DNA of 64,000 nucleotides from Pseudomonadales bacterium (GCA_012103505.1 WLWP01000001.1:1178001-1242000); one strand, 5' to 3'. Counted from the first letter of the stretch, positions 16,466-25,731 are shown. Notes: generated from the sequence alone by a model not told the origin. Made by a program: numbers and translations.

Positions 16466-17674
16466 ATGACCTCAAAGTGGTTTGCTGCTGCAATTATCGG
16501 CGGTGCGGTCTTCGGCTGGTTGTTGGCAGTTAATTTTGCCGATGTTGCTTGGTTAAACGCCCTTACCCAGATTATACAGAGCACGTTTTTAGCAGCGCTG
16601 AAAATGATTGTGGCGCCGCTGATCTTTTTCTCTCTTTTAAGCGGTGTGATGCAACTTCGCGAAGCCGGTTCTCTAGGTAGGCTTGGCGGCGTAACCCTCC
16701 TCTACTATCTGTCTACATCAGCCATCGCAATTCTAGTTGGCTTAGGCATCGTGTTTTTTATCCATCCATGGACTGATTATCCGCCTCTGCAGGGCATCCC
16801 AACAGCAGACATAACGTTCATAGACACTGAAGCTGGCTTTGCAGCGACTATATCTAATTTGCTTTTGGCGCTTTTTGCCAATCCCTTTGCCGCCTTAGCT
16901 GAGCTAAACATACTTGGCATACTGACAGCAGCTCTCCTGTTCGGACTGGCCGCAGCGATCGTGTTGCCAAAGGACTCCAACTTCCCCAGTGTTGTTTCTG
17001 ACATCACCCTGATTGTCTATCGCATTGCTGGATGGGTCATCGCCACACTCCCGCTTGGGTTGTTTGCCATCGCGTTCCAGCTCACGAGCAAAATCGACGT
17101 GACCACTTTCATTTCACTCGCGCACTTTGCCCTCGTCGTTGTCGGCGCAACTCTCTTTCATGGACTAGTCGTTTTGCCGTTGATTGTCTGGCTCGTTGGC
17201 GGCATGAATCCTATCCACTTTCTAACACATGCTTTTCAGGCAATGGTTACGGCACTGATTACTTCCTCTTCGGCCGCAACCCTGCCAATTTCCATTCAAA
17301 CTGCGCAAGAAAAGTTGGCTGTTAGTCGTCCGAAAGCCGCGTTCGTTTTACCCTTAGGTGCAACCATCAACATGGACGGAACTGCATTATTTGAAGGGAT
17401 CGCCGTCATCTTCTTGGCCTATATGTTTGGCGTTCCGCTCGATACGTTTGCAATTATTGTCGTGTTTTTGGTGACGATGCTCGCTGCAGCTGGTGCACCT
17501 GGCATTCCGTCGGGCTCTATGGCGGGTTTGCAAACAGTATTACTGGCCGTCGGCATTCCGTTGGAGGCAATCGCCCTCGTCCTTCTTATAGAACGCCCCC
17601 TCGATACCATTCGCACGGCGATAAACGTCGAAGGGGATCTCGTGGGTGCCGTCGTAGTCGAAAAATGGACGTGA
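16466..17674 (+). CDS. Dicarboxylate/amino acid:cation symporter (DAACS family)
   Basis: 402-residue inner-membrane symporter of the GltP/DctA family, which takes up glutamate, aspartate or C4-dicarboxylates with H+ or Na+. Eight helices plus two re-entrant hairpins can be traced. The signature regions are present: FLAALKMIVAPLIFFSLLSGV, the serine-rich hairpin ALITSSSAATLPISI, PLGATINMDGTALFEG (NMDGT substrate/cation site) and the second hairpin AAAGAPGIPSG. The substrate cannot be assigned from sequence alone. It starts 9 bp after a doubtful small ORF and is followed 7 bp later by a phosphatase gene. Confidence 0.92.
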   Translation: MTSKWFAAAIIGGAVFGWLLAVNFADVAWLNALTQIIQSTFLAALKMIVAPLIFFSLLSGVMQLREAGSLGRLGGVTLLYYLSTSAIAILVGLGIVFFIHPWTDYPPLQGIPTADITFIDTEAGFAATISNLLLALFANPFAALAELNILGILTAALLFGLAAAIVLPKDSNFPSVVSDITLIVYRIAGWVIATLPLGLFAIAFQLTSKIDVTTFISLAHFALVVVGATLFHGLVVLPLIVWLVGGMNPIHFLTHAFQAMVTALITSSSAATLPISIQTAQEKLAVSRPKAAFVLPLGATINMDGTALFEGIAVIFLAYMFGVPLDTFAIIVVFLVTMLAAAGAPGIPSGSMAGLQTVLLAVGIPLEAIALVLLIERPLDTIRTAINVEGDLVGAVVVEKWT

Positions 17675-17681
17675 GTTTGTA

Positions 17682-18293
17682 ATGCAGACAGCTGATAGTG
17701 GCCCGACGATTTTGTTGCTGCGCCATGGGCAAATCAAAGCAAACCGGACGGGGCATTGGCACGGCTCCACCGACACACCCCTAACCTTCAAGGGTCGGCG
17801 TCAAGCTAAGCGAGCGAGCCGACACTTAATGGATATTGAGCTCGATGCCGTGTATGCAAGTCCCTTGATCCGCTGTCAGCAAACTGCAGCGATTGCCACG
17901 AAACACACCGATCTGGAAGTCCAAACCGCAAATGGACTAGAAGAAATGTCTATTGGGGCTTGGGAAGCGGTTAGTTTTAAGGCACTGCAAGAGGAACATG
18001 ATCTTTTTTCCCAACTCAAGGACGCGAACTATCGACCACCAGATGGCGAGAGCCTCGCAGATGTGTCCATCCGGGTTTGCAGCGCTTTGCTAAAAATTAG
18101 TGAGAGCCATGCAAAGAACGAGACAGTCCTGGTTTGTAGTCACGGTGTGGCGATGGGTGTGGCATTGGCAACACTTCTGCATGATGAGCCTTCTCGATGG
18201 CGTGACTATCATTTCGACAATTGCGGTATCACAGAAATGCTAGTTTCGCCTGAGCCCGTGGTGGTATCGTTCAACCAGTCAGCACATCTTTGA
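17682..18293 (+). CDS. Histidine phosphatase family protein
   Basis: 203-residue cytoplasmic protein of the phosphoglycerate-mutase-like superfamily. The phosphorylated histidine is in LLLRHGQIKANRTGHWHG (residues 12-29); the second conserved Arg is in YASPLIRCQQTA, the acidic catalytic position in LEEMSIGAWE, and the C-terminal His in VCSHGVAMG. All catalytic positions are kept, so it should be an active phosphatase or mutase, but the substrate is not predictable (CobC- and GpmB-like enzymes share these motifs). It starts 7 bp after the symporter stop. Confidence 0.88.
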   Translation: MQTADSGPTILLLRHGQIKANRTGHWHGSTDTPLTFKGRRQAKRASRHLMDIELDAVYASPLIRCQQTAAIATKHTDLEVQTANGLEEMSIGAWEAVSFKALQEEHDLFSQLKDANYRPPDGESLADVSIRVCSALLKISESHAKNETVLVCSHGVAMGVALATLLHDEPSRWRDYHFDNCGITEMLVSPEPVVVSFNQSAHL

Positions 18294-18363
18294 CTTCAGT
18301 TTGTTTCAGGAAAACTTACTGAAGGAGTTAGGTATTTTTTAAAGCTATATTTTGGGGGAGAAC

Positions 18364-19134
18364 ATGACTGAATTTTGTATTGTAGAGAAGGCCGATCACA
18401 TCATGACGGTGCGCATTAATCGGCCCGACCGATTGAACGCGCTACACCCGCCCGGAAACGCGGAGTTGGGCGAAGTGTTCGATGACTTTGCTCATGACGA
18501 TGATATGTGGGTTGCGGTAATTACTGGCGAAGGCCGCGCATTCAGCGCAGGCAATGATCTTCGATATCAAGCAGAAGGTGGCGAACGGAAGCCGACGCCG
18601 CGTGGATTTGGCGGACTTACTTCGCGCTTCGATATGAACAAGCCCGTAATCGCGGCAGTCAATGGGGTTGCGATGGGTGGCGGCTTTGAGATCGCTCTGG
18701 CTTGCGACATCATCATCGCATCGGAGAAGGCACTTTTTGCGCTACCGGAGCCCAAAGTTGGCTTAGCCGCTCTCGCCGGTGGTTTAAACAGATTGCCTCG
18801 GCAAATTGGCTCCAAACGAGCTCTAGGTATGATTCTAACCGGTCGGCATGTACCTGCTGCAGAGGGACAGGATCTGGGCTTCGTCAACGCGGTCGTGCCA
18901 CACGATGAGTTGATGGATGCTGCCCTCAACTGGGCGAATCAAATAAAGGCATGCTCGCCACTTTCAATTCGAGCCAGCAAAGAAGTCGTCTACAAGAGCC
19001 TCGACATGGCGTCTCTGGAAGAATCGATGACCGCTAAGTACGACTCGGTGCAGGCAATGGTTAAGAGCGAGGACTTTGTTGAAGGTCCACTCGCTTTTTC
19101 TGAAAAACGAGCGCCCAACTGGAAAGGAAAGTAA
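18364..19134 (+). CDS. Enoyl-CoA hydratase/isomerase (crotonase) family
   Basis: 256-residue crotonase-fold enzyme acting on acyl-CoA thioesters in the cytoplasm. I use the ATG at 18364, directly after GGGGGAG; a TTG four codons earlier is unlikely. Oxyanion-hole segments are RAFSAGNDL (about 57-65) and NGVAMGGGFEIALACD (about 101-116). LPEPKVGLAALAGGLNRLPR carries one catalytic Glu, while the second catalytic position is unclear, so hydratase versus isomerase versus carnitine-type (CaiD-like) activity is open. No other beta-oxidation gene is adjacent. Confidence 0.9.
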   Translation: MTEFCIVEKADHIMTVRINRPDRLNALHPPGNAELGEVFDDFAHDDDMWVAVITGEGRAFSAGNDLRYQAEGGERKPTPRGFGGLTSRFDMNKPVIAAVNGVAMGGGFEIALACDIIIASEKALFALPEPKVGLAALAGGLNRLPRQIGSKRALGMILTGRHVPAAEGQDLGFVNAVVPHDELMDAALNWANQIKACSPLSIRASKEVVYKSLDMASLEESMTAKYDSVQAMVKSEDFVEGPLAFSEKRAPNWKGK

Positions 19135-19175
19135 TACTCTGTTGCCCAGTACCTTCGAGGGCTAGGTGCTAGGAC

Positions 19176-19367
19176 CTAACCTTCGATTGCGGCGGTCTGA
19201 GCGGCTCCTATGGCGTCTGCGACGACTGCCACCGCCAGGCAAACGCTGTTAAGTGTCTCCTGTTCACCACTAGAAATCATTGCGTCAACGATTTCGGTCT
19301 GTGGAATGGCGACTATTAACAAGTCATCCAAAGCAGCGAACTGGCCGTTGTAATAGCGATTAGACAT
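19176..19367 (-). CDS. Possible small hypothetical protein
   Basis: 63-codon ORF from ATG 19367 encoding a mildly acidic, Ala- and Val-rich helical peptide (LLIVAIPQTEIVDAMISSG, SVCLAVAVVADAIGAA) with no recognised family. A weak GGTAG lies about 7 bases upstream. It sits alone between convergent and divergent neighbours. The surrounding 19368-19564 region holds nothing else that I can identify. Confidence 0.35.
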   Translation of the reverse strand: MSNRYYNGQFAALDDLLIVAIPQTEIVDAMISSGEQETLNSVCLAVAVVADAIGAAQTAAIEG

Positions 19368-19564
19368 CAATTTCTACCGCACTGTTGTTGAACAGATGCT
19401 GTTTTACCTAGAAAATTGCCACAACTCTGTGCACGCCGTCTCATGAATCGATGCAAACAAAAGTTGTGAAGTCACTAGGACGAAAGCGGCACAAAACAGA
19501 TTAAATCTGGGTCACAAACCCGAACTTGGGCGCAGACTCAATCGAGCAAACGAGAGAAGCAAAT

Positions 19565-19966
19565 ATGGAACTGAAAGTTACCCACAAAGACCTTATAGAT
19601 CAGGCTCTTGCGGAAGTTGAAACCCACTCTGTAGATGATGCGCAGGCACTACTCGGTGACGAAAACACCGTCTTTGTAGACTTACGGGACCCCAGGGAGC
19701 TACAACGCGAAGGAAAAATTCCGGAAGCATTCCACGCCCCAAGAGGCATGCTCGAGTTTTGGATTGACCCGACCTCCCCCTACTACAAAGACGTTTTTGG
19801 GAGTGGTAAGAACTTCGTTTTCTATTGTCAGTCGGGTTGGCGGTCAGCGCTAGCATCAAAAGCCGCGCAAGATATGGGACTACCAAACGTCTCACATATC
19901 GGTGAAGGCTACCGTGGTTGGAAAGACTCAGGTGCACCAACCGAAGAGCTACCGGCTCGAAAGTAA
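19565..19966 (+). CDS. Rhodanese-like sulfurtransferase
   Basis: 133-residue single-domain rhodanese from ATG 19565 (MELKVTHKDLI), preceded by GAGAAG; in-frame codons further upstream look non-coding. It has VFVDLRDPRELQREGKIPEAFHAPRG and the active-site loop YCQSGWRSALASKAAQDMG with the catalytic Cys, then HIGEGYRGWKDSG at the end. The loop is six residues, as in sulfur-handling rhodaneses rather than Cdc25-type phosphatases. The physiological sulfur acceptor is unknown. Confidence 0.9.
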   Translation: MELKVTHKDLIDQALAEVETHSVDDAQALLGDENTVFVDLRDPRELQREGKIPEAFHAPRGMLEFWIDPTSPYYKDVFGSGKNFVFYCQSGWRSALASKAAQDMGLPNVSHIGEGYRGWKDSGAPTEELPARK

Positions 19967-19990
19967 TTCAGAGTTAACTCTAGAGAAATT

Positions 19991-20800
19991 CTACAAGTCG
20001 CAGATTTCTCGTAGTCGTTCCAGCTCGTGGCGGTAGTCTGCACTTGTCTGATAGCCAATGCCACATACGACACGTTCTACGCCGAGCGCTTCATAGTCGT
20101 CAAGCGCTTGTCGTGCGGCTTCTGGTTTTTTTAGATCCAATCCACCGACAACCGTAACCGCACCCATAGGCTTGTTGCTCTCAGCAGCCATCTCCTCAAA
20201 CTGTTTCATATCTGCGGCAAGCTTCGCTGGCGAATTGACCATTGGTAACCAACCCGCGTCAAAACGAATGGCTCTAGCCAGTGCGTGTGGTGCCCTACCA
20301 CCCACGTATATGGGTGGTCTCTTAGGCCTAGGGCGGAACAAAAATTCCTGTCCATTGAGGCTGACGACGTCATTCTCGAAACACTCGTTCAAAAAAGACA
20401 GTACCGCATCAGAGTCCACTCCGCGACGATGCCGATCTACACCTAGCGCCCTGAATTCTGGATCCATCCAGCCAATCCCGACGCCAAGAAGTAGCCGTTC
20501 ATCGGTAAGCTCATGGATTGTGGCAACTTGTTTCGCGGTAGGCAGAATCGGTCGATAGGGGAGAATCAAAACCCCAGAACCCAATTTTATCGAATTCGTT
20601 TTGCCACCAAGCCATGCCAGCGTGGTCAGTGTATCGGTATAACGGCCACCACTCCCCTCAGCGTCGTCCGGCGGGATGGCTATATGATCAGTGATCCAAA
20701 TAGATTCGAAGTCTAATTCTTCTGCAGCTTGGGCGCCGGTCGCCATGATCGCCGCGGAAGATTGAACCCCCATGTTGCGCAATGTCACCCCAATGTCCAT
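19991..20800 (-). CDS. LLM-class flavin/F420-dependent oxidoreductase
   Basis: 269-residue TIM-barrel enzyme of the luciferase-like monooxygenase superfamily, closest by eye to the TIGR03619-type group: FESIWITDHIAIPP, KLGSGVLILPYRPILPTAKQVATI, LGVGIGWMDPEFRALGVDRHRRG, PPIYVGGRAPHALARAIRFDAGWLP. The barrel binds FMN or F420; the sequence alone does not decide. The ATG at 20800 is backed by a GAGGAG about 7 bases upstream. No F420-biosynthesis gene is nearby. It is divergent from the spermidine-synthase-like pair. Confidence 0.88.
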   Translation of the reverse strand: MDIGVTLRNMGVQSSAAIMATGAQAAEELDFESIWITDHIAIPPDDAEGSGGRYTDTLTTLAWLGGKTNSIKLGSGVLILPYRPILPTAKQVATIHELTDERLLLGVGIGWMDPEFRALGVDRHRRGVDSDAVLSFLNECFENDVVSLNGQEFLFRPRPKRPPIYVGGRAPHALARAIRFDAGWLPMVNSPAKLAADMKQFEEMAAESNKPMGAVTVVGGLDLKKPEAARQALDDYEALGVERVVCGIGYQTSADYRHELERLREICDL

Positions 20801-20864
20801 TTACATCTCCTCAATTTGCTCGCCAAACTATGACTTTCAGGCATGAGTTTGTACACTCCTCCTG

Positions 20865-21458
20865 GTGGTACCTCTAATCTATTTTCTCGCCTTTACTGGC
20901 GGCTTCGTCATCATGTCTCTCGAACTCCTGGGCGGACGAGTGCTTGCCCCCTACTTCGGCAGTAGCATCTACGTATGGGGCAGCATCATTTCAGTGTTCA
21001 TGCTCTCCCTCGCTGCGGGTTACTTAATCGGTGGTAGTTGGTCGGTGCACGAACCCAGATTGCGAAAGTTTGGATTTATATTTCTTGGCTCAGCCATACT
21101 ACTTGGTCCGTTGATACTCCTATCAGAGGATATGATGGAGTGGGTTTTTGTTCGGATTGAGGACCCGCGATACGGCTCGTTGACGGCAGCTACCCTTCTT
21201 TTTATGGTGCCTACGATTATTCTTGGCATGATCTCACCGTATTCCGTGCGCTTACTTGTCAAAAGCGTTCACGAGTCAGGTAAGACCGCTGGCAGGCTCT
21301 ATTTTGTGTCAACCCTTGGTAGTTCGTTAGGCACGCTTATCACGTCTTTCTATTTGGTTTTATGGTTCGAAATCGATCAAATCCTAATTGGGCTAACAGC
21401 GACACTGCTGCTCCTGTGGCTAGCGACATTCTGTGTCCGGGACGAGGCGAAATCGTGA
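20865..21458 (+). CDS. Membrane domain of a split spermidine-synthase-like protein
   Basis: 197-residue integral membrane protein with about six helices: FLAFTGGFVIMSLELLGGRVLAPYFGSS, WGSIISVFMLSLAAGYLIGG and others. This is the N-terminal transmembrane module usually fused to a spermidine-synthase-like domain in one polypeptide. Here it ends at 21458 and the catalytic-like domain is a separate gene whose GTG overlaps the TGA (GTGA at 21455-21458). The start is uncertain: the GTG at 20865 has no good Shine-Dalgarno. Function is unknown; amine or small-molecule transport coupled to aminopropyl transfer has been suggested for such fusions in general. Confidence 0.8.
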   Translation: MVPLIYFLAFTGGFVIMSLELLGGRVLAPYFGSSIYVWGSIISVFMLSLAAGYLIGGSWSVHEPRLRKFGFIFLGSAILLGPLILLSEDMMEWVFVRIEDPRYGSLTAATLLFMVPTIILGMISPYSVRLLVKSVHESGKTAGRLYFVSTLGSSLGTLITSFYLVLWFEIDQILIGLTATLLLLWLATFCVRDEAKS

Positions 21459-22360
21459 CACGCGTTCTCGCCAACCTATGCGCTGTTGCATGTCTTTTCA
21501 CGAGCTCCATTGCTGCAGCGGACAGAATTCTGCATCGGGAGAATAGCCTCTACAGCCAAATCGTTGTTAAGCAAGACGGATCAATTATTTGCCTCCAGTT
21601 CGATGTACGCAGAAACCTGCGCAACCAGTCGTGCATCAACACACGGCGCCCGAACGAGATGGTCTTTTCGTATACGAAAATGACTATGACAACGCTTCTT
21701 TTTACACCTAATCCCCGACGCATACTGATTGTCGGCTTAGGTGGCGGCACTTTACCTATGGCCTACACGAAGCTCTTCCCGAAAGCTCGGATCGATTCTA
21801 TCGAAGTCGATCCAGCCGTCGTCAAAGTGGCGGAAGAGTTCTTTCAGTACAGGACGACTGAACGGGTGCGTACGCACATTCAAGATGCACGTGTGTGGGT
21901 GAAACGTGCTGCACTGGTTGAGCCTGGAATTTATGACTTGGTGGTTCTTGATGCCTTTAACGGTGAATACATCCCCGAGCACCTAATGACTCAAGAGTTC
22001 TTCTCTGACTTGAAAACGCTCATGACCCCCGATGCGACTTTGGCAGCAAATACTTTCACCATTAGCGATCTGTATGACTCTGAATCCGTCACTTATGAGT
22101 CTGTGTTCGGCTCGTTTATCAATTTTCGTTTGCCGGAGAGTGCTAATCGGATGATCATTGTGCCTCCAGCCGACGTCTCGTCAGATAGGTTAGAGGAACG
22201 CGCGAGTGCGCTAACTACGACGTTAAAACCGTTTCGGGTGCCGATCGAAAAGTACGCGCGTTTAATCGCTATCGCGAAAAAGAAAAAGCCTGACTGGAAC
22301 CAAAACGCACGAGTTCTGACTGATCAATATTCTCCGGCAAATCTCCTCCAAGCGCGCTAA
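21455..22360 (+). CDS. Spermidine-synthase-like protein with an apparent signal peptide
   Basis: 301-residue protein starting at GTG 21455, which overlaps the previous stop codon. The N-terminus, VTRVLANLCAVACLFTSSIAAADR, looks like a cleavable signal peptide (cleavage after about residue 22). It is followed by an SpeE-like fold: a beta-domain (SLYSQIVVKQDGSIICLQFD), the nucleotide-binding GLGGGTLPMAYTKLFP and IDSIEVDPAVVKVAEEFF, and the active-site-like YDLVVLDAFNGEYIPEHL. Spermidine synthases act in the cytoplasm, so an export signal is odd; a non-cleaved membrane anchor is an alternative. A longer reading from ATG 21362 would overlap the membrane gene by 97 bases in another frame and is unlikely. 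Confidence 0.85.
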   Translation: MTRVLANLCAVACLFTSSIAAADRILHRENSLYSQIVVKQDGSIICLQFDVRRNLRNQSCINTRRPNEMVFSYTKMTMTTLLFTPNPRRILIVGLGGGTLPMAYTKLFPKARIDSIEVDPAVVKVAEEFFQYRTTERVRTHIQDARVWVKRAALVEPGIYDLVVLDAFNGEYIPEHLMTQEFFSDLKTLMTPDATLAANTFTISDLYDSESVTYESVFGSFINFRLPESANRMIIVPPADVSSDRLEERASALTTTLKPFRVPIEKYARLIAIAKKKKPDWNQNARVLTDQYSPANLLQAR

Positions 22361-23880
22361 GATTTTTGCCAGTACTCGTCTTTGAGCAGCCGCTTGTAGA
22401 GTTTGCCCGTTGGGTGTCTTGGTAGCTCGTCTCTAAAGTCGACGGACCGAGGACACTTCACGTGAGAGAGCCTGTCGCGACAAAATTCAAGCAGTTCTAC
22501 TTCCAACATTGCATCAGCCTGAGACCGATCCTTGAGTTGAACGACAGCTTTGACCTCTTCCCCAAATTCCTCATTCGGTATACCAAACACCGCAACGTCC
22601 ATGACCTTGTCATGTGTGATTAGTATATTCTCAGATTCTTGTGGGTAGATATTGACCCCACCCGAGATGATCATGAAATGCTGTCGATCTGTCAGATAGA
22701 GAAAACCATCGTCGTCGACATACCCAACATCGCCTAACGTCGTCCAGCCTTGTGGATGCCGAGACCCGTTTGTTTTGTCTTCATCCTTGTAATACTCGAA
22801 TTCACCGCCACCGCCCATGTAAATAGTGCCGGGCTCCCCAGCAGGCACCTCATTACCTTCGTCATCACAGATATGAATTTCGCAGGTCAATGGTTTGCCA
22901 ACAGAGCCCTTGTGCGCCAACCACTCCTCTGAATTCAATTGCACGAAGCCATTGCCTTCCGTGCCAGCGTAATACTCGTGGATCACAGGTCCCCACCACT
23001 CAATCATTTGCTCCTTGATCGGAACGGGACATGGCGCCGCTGCGTGAATCGCGACCTGTAAAGAGGAGACGTCATGCCTCAAACGCACCTCGTCTGGCAG
23101 CTTGAGCATACGGACGAACATGGTCGGTACCCACTGACTATGAGTGATCTGATACCGCTCAATACACTCCAGTGCGAATTCAGCTTCGAAGTGAGGCATC
23201 ACGACGACCGCAATACCATTGCGCAGACAGCTCATGGTGAAACCCAAAGGGGCCGCGTGGTAAAGGGGCGCTGGAGACAGGTAGATCGATTCCGATGTCG
23301 CACCATAGAGAGCACTTAGCAACGGTAGAGGATCACTGTCTCCGTATTGCCCTTCTGGCAGTGGGCGTTTTATGCCCTTCGGAAATCCTGTGGTACCAGA
23401 TGAGTACAACATCGCGGCGCCTTCCGCCTCATCGATTATTGGTGCCGTACTTTCAGTACTGGTCACCGTCTCCCAACTTTTAAAGCCGTCTGCAGCGCCG
23501 TCAAGCATAAAATAGTCGGTCACCTGAGGCAGTTTGCCAGCTAGTGCCGTGACAACATCTAGGCGCGCAACGGAGGTAATGAAGACTCGGGCTTCACAAT
23601 TGTTAACAATGTATTCCACCTCTTCGACCTGCAAACGCCAACTGATCGCTGTGTAATACAGCCCGGCGCGTTGTGCCGCCCAACAGATCGTCAAAAACTC
23701 ACGATGGTTCTCTAAGAGAATTGCAATGTGGTCGCCACTCCGCAGGCCTAATTTGCGAAAGAGATGAGCCCCTTGATTGGCTCGCGCTTCCATTTCGCCA
23801 TAGGTAACCACTTCACCACTGTCGGCCATGATGTAGGCTGGCTTGCTTGGCGAGGACTCTGCAAATTCTCGTGGCGTCAT
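22357..23880 (-). CDS. Acyl-CoA synthetase (AMP-dependent ligase)
   Basis: 507-residue adenylate-forming enzyme that activates a fatty or other organic acid to its CoA thioester. Motifs in order: MLYSSGTTGFPKGIKRP (P-loop, about 178-194), the YYAGTEGNGF adenine motif (about 313-322), TLGDVGYVDDDGFLYLTDR, the hinge-region IISGGVNIYPQESENIL and the C-terminal catalytic lysine in HPTGKLYKRLL. The chain-length class is not clear; it resembles the FadD3/FadD13-like branch. An AAGGGA precedes the ATG by about 10 bases. Its stop overlaps the last bases of the convergent spermidine-synthase-like gene. Confidence 0.92.
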   Translation of the reverse strand: MTPREFAESSPSKPAYIMADSGEVVTYGEMEARANQGAHLFRKLGLRSGDHIAILLENHREFLTICWAAQRAGLYYTAISWRLQVEEVEYIVNNCEARVFITSVARLDVVTALAGKLPQVTDYFMLDGAADGFKSWETVTSTESTAPIIDEAEGAAMLYSSGTTGFPKGIKRPLPEGQYGDSDPLPLLSALYGATSESIYLSPAPLYHAAPLGFTMSCLRNGIAVVVMPHFEAEFALECIERYQITHSQWVPTMFVRMLKLPDEVRLRHDVSSLQVAIHAAAPCPVPIKEQMIEWWGPVIHEYYAGTEGNGFVQLNSEEWLAHKGSVGKPLTCEIHICDDEGNEVPAGEPGTIYMGGGGEFEYYKDEDKTNGSRHPQGWTTLGDVGYVDDDGFLYLTDRQHFMIISGGVNIYPQESENILITHDKVMDVAVFGIPNEEFGEEVKAVVQLKDRSQADAMLEVELLEFCRDRLSHVKCPRSVDFRDELPRHPTGKLYKRLLKDEYWQKS

Positions 23881-23895
23881 ACTGTCCGATCCCTT

Positions 23896-24333
23896 TTAAC
23901 TTTCTTCTAGACTTAAACTTGCTGAATTCATGCAGAACCTAAGTCCAGTTGGTTGTGGACCGTCAGGAAACACATGGCCTAAGTGCGCATCGCATGCAGA
24001 GCACGTAACCTCTATGCGACGCATGCCTAAGCTCATGTCTTCGTGCGTGTTCACAACAGTCTCATCTATTGGGGCATAAAAGCTTGGCCAACCACTGCGT
24101 GAATCGTACTTCGTCTCGGAATCAAACAGTGGCGCGTTACAACATTTGCAGTTGTACTTACCTGGTGTTTTTGTGTCGCAGTAGACGCCGCTAAAGGCGG
24201 GTTCAGTACCCGCCTGGCGGGTGATGTGAAAATCTTCTGGCGATAGCTCGGTTTGCCACTCAACCTCTGTCTTCTCGACGCGTTGCACAGAACTTGCGCC
24301 ATCGGTATTGAGACTATTAGTTTCTTCATTCAT
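23896..24333 (-). CDS. msrB: Peptide-methionine (R)-S-oxide reductase MsrB
   Basis: Reduces methionine-R-sulfoxide in proteins using thioredoxin. Read from ATG 24333 (MNEETNSLNTDGASS; 145 residues). Domain features: AGTEPAFSGVYCDTK, the zinc ligands CKCC and CSACDAHLGHVFPDG, and the nucleophile in RFCMNSASL, where Met replaces the usual Ile of RYCINSASL. Earlier ATGs at 24357 and 24420 exist; the latter would add a hydrophobic segment (MLRVIGLFLFLCVPPLY) that could be a signal peptide, so a periplasmic form cannot be excluded, though GGAG sits about 13 bases before 24333. It is 15 bp upstream of the acyl-CoA synthetase gene. Confidence 0.92.
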   Translation of the reverse strand: MNEETNSLNTDGASSVQRVEKTEVEWQTELSPEDFHITRQAGTEPAFSGVYCDTKTPGKYNCKCCNAPLFDSETKYDSRSGWPSFYAPIDETVVNTHEDMSLGMRRIEVTCSACDAHLGHVFPDGPQPTGLRFCMNSASLSLEES

Positions 24334-24472
24334 CGCTTTGTTACTCCACTCCTGCATAGGCCGTGTATCATAAAGGGGAGGCACGCATAGAAAAAGGAAC
24401 AATCCGATCACCCTTAGCACTACTTAACGAGATCGATACAAAATCGGCGAGTGCCAACCCTGGACAATTGAT

Positions 24473-25729
24473 ATGACCCCTTCTGAAAACATAACACCAA
24501 TTTCGCTTAAACCGCGACGAAAAATTGTGAAATCCCAAAAGCTCGAGGAAGTTTGCTACGACATTCGTGGACCTGTATTGCGTGAAGCAAACCGCCTCGA
24601 AGAAGAAGGTCACCGGGTGATTAAACTCAATATCGGCAACCCTGCACCGTGGGGCTTTGAAGCGCCGGAAGAAATCCTCCGCGATGTCATCCACAACATC
24701 CCAGCATCGCAAGGTTATAGCGACTCCAAAGGGATCTATCCCGCGCGCAAAGCTGTCATGCAATATGCCCAACAAATTGGTATCAAGGGCGTCGACGTAG
24801 AAGATGTCTATATTGGCAACGGCGTTTCAGAGATGGTCGTGATGGCAATGCAAGGACTCATCAACAATGGCGATGAGGTCCTGATTCCAGCTCCTGACTT
24901 CCCACTTTGGACCGCTGCTGTAAATCTCTGTGGCGGCACTCCCGTGCACTATCTTTGTGACGAAGGCAGCGACTGGCAGCCAGACCTCGCGGACATTAGA
25001 GCCAAAGTCACGCCACGAACCAAAGCGATGGTTGTCATCAATCCAAACAACCCCACAGGCGCCGTTTACGAGAAGGCTATGCTGCAAAGCATCGTAGATA
25101 TCGCTTACGAGCACGATTTGGTGCTCATGGCGGATGAAATTTACGACAAAATTCTCTACGACCACGCCGAGTACATCCCGCTGGCATCGCTCACGGATGA
25201 GTTGCTCGTGTTAACTCTATCCGGGTTGTCTAAGTCCTATCGCGTCGCGGGTTTCAGAACAGGATGGATGATCGTCAGCGGTGCCAAAGATCGGGCGGGT
25301 GATTACATCGAGGGATTGGATATCCTCGCCTCAATGCGCCTGTGTAGTAACGTGCCGACTCAGCATGCGATCCAGACAGGACTTGGCGGTTACCAAAGTA
25401 TCAATGAGCTCACCACGCCCGGAGGCAGGCTTTACGATCAACGTGTTCTCGCGTGGCAAATGTTGAACGATATTGATGGCGTTACGTGTACCCAGCCGAA
25501 GGGAGCGCTGTATCTATTCCCCAAACTCGACGTGAAGAAATTTAACATCACCAACGATGAGAAATTTGTTTTGGATCTATTGCTCAAAGAAAAAGTGCTG
25601 GTGGTACACGGCTCTGGCTTCAATTGGCCTAAACCAGATCACTTTCGGATTGTCTTCCTGCCACGAGTCGATGAGTTAGCAGAGGCTATAACGCGCATTG
25701 ATAAATTCTTGAGCGGCTATCGGCAGTAA
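24473..25729 (+). CDS. alaA: AlaA-type pyridoxal-phosphate aminotransferase
   Basis: 418-residue fold-type-I aminotransferase, closely resembling E. coli AlaA (YfbQ), which makes alanine from pyruvate with glutamate as donor. It begins with KSQKLEEVCYDIRGPVLREANRLEEEGHRVIKLNIGNPAPWGF, contains NPNNPTGAVY, DEIYDKILYD, the PLP-lysine loop SGLSKSYRVAGFRTGWM and the C-terminal FRIVFLPRV substrate-carboxylate Arg. A short unknown gene starts two bases after its stop codon. The gene is divergent from msrB. Confidence 0.93.
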   Translation: MTPSENITPISLKPRRKIVKSQKLEEVCYDIRGPVLREANRLEEEGHRVIKLNIGNPAPWGFEAPEEILRDVIHNIPASQGYSDSKGIYPARKAVMQYAQQIGIKGVDVEDVYIGNGVSEMVVMAMQGLINNGDEVLIPAPDFPLWTAAVNLCGGTPVHYLCDEGSDWQPDLADIRAKVTPRTKAMVVINPNNPTGAVYEKAMLQSIVDIAYEHDLVLMADEIYDKILYDHAEYIPLASLTDELLVLTLSGLSKSYRVAGFRTGWMIVSGAKDRAGDYIEGLDILASMRLCSNVPTQHAIQTGLGGYQSINELTTPGGRLYDQRVLAWQMLNDIDGVTCTQPKGALYLFPKLDVKKFNITNDEKFVLDLLLKEKVLVVHGSGFNWPKPDHFRIVFLPRVDELAEAITRIDKFLSGYRQ

Positions 25730-25731
25730 CG

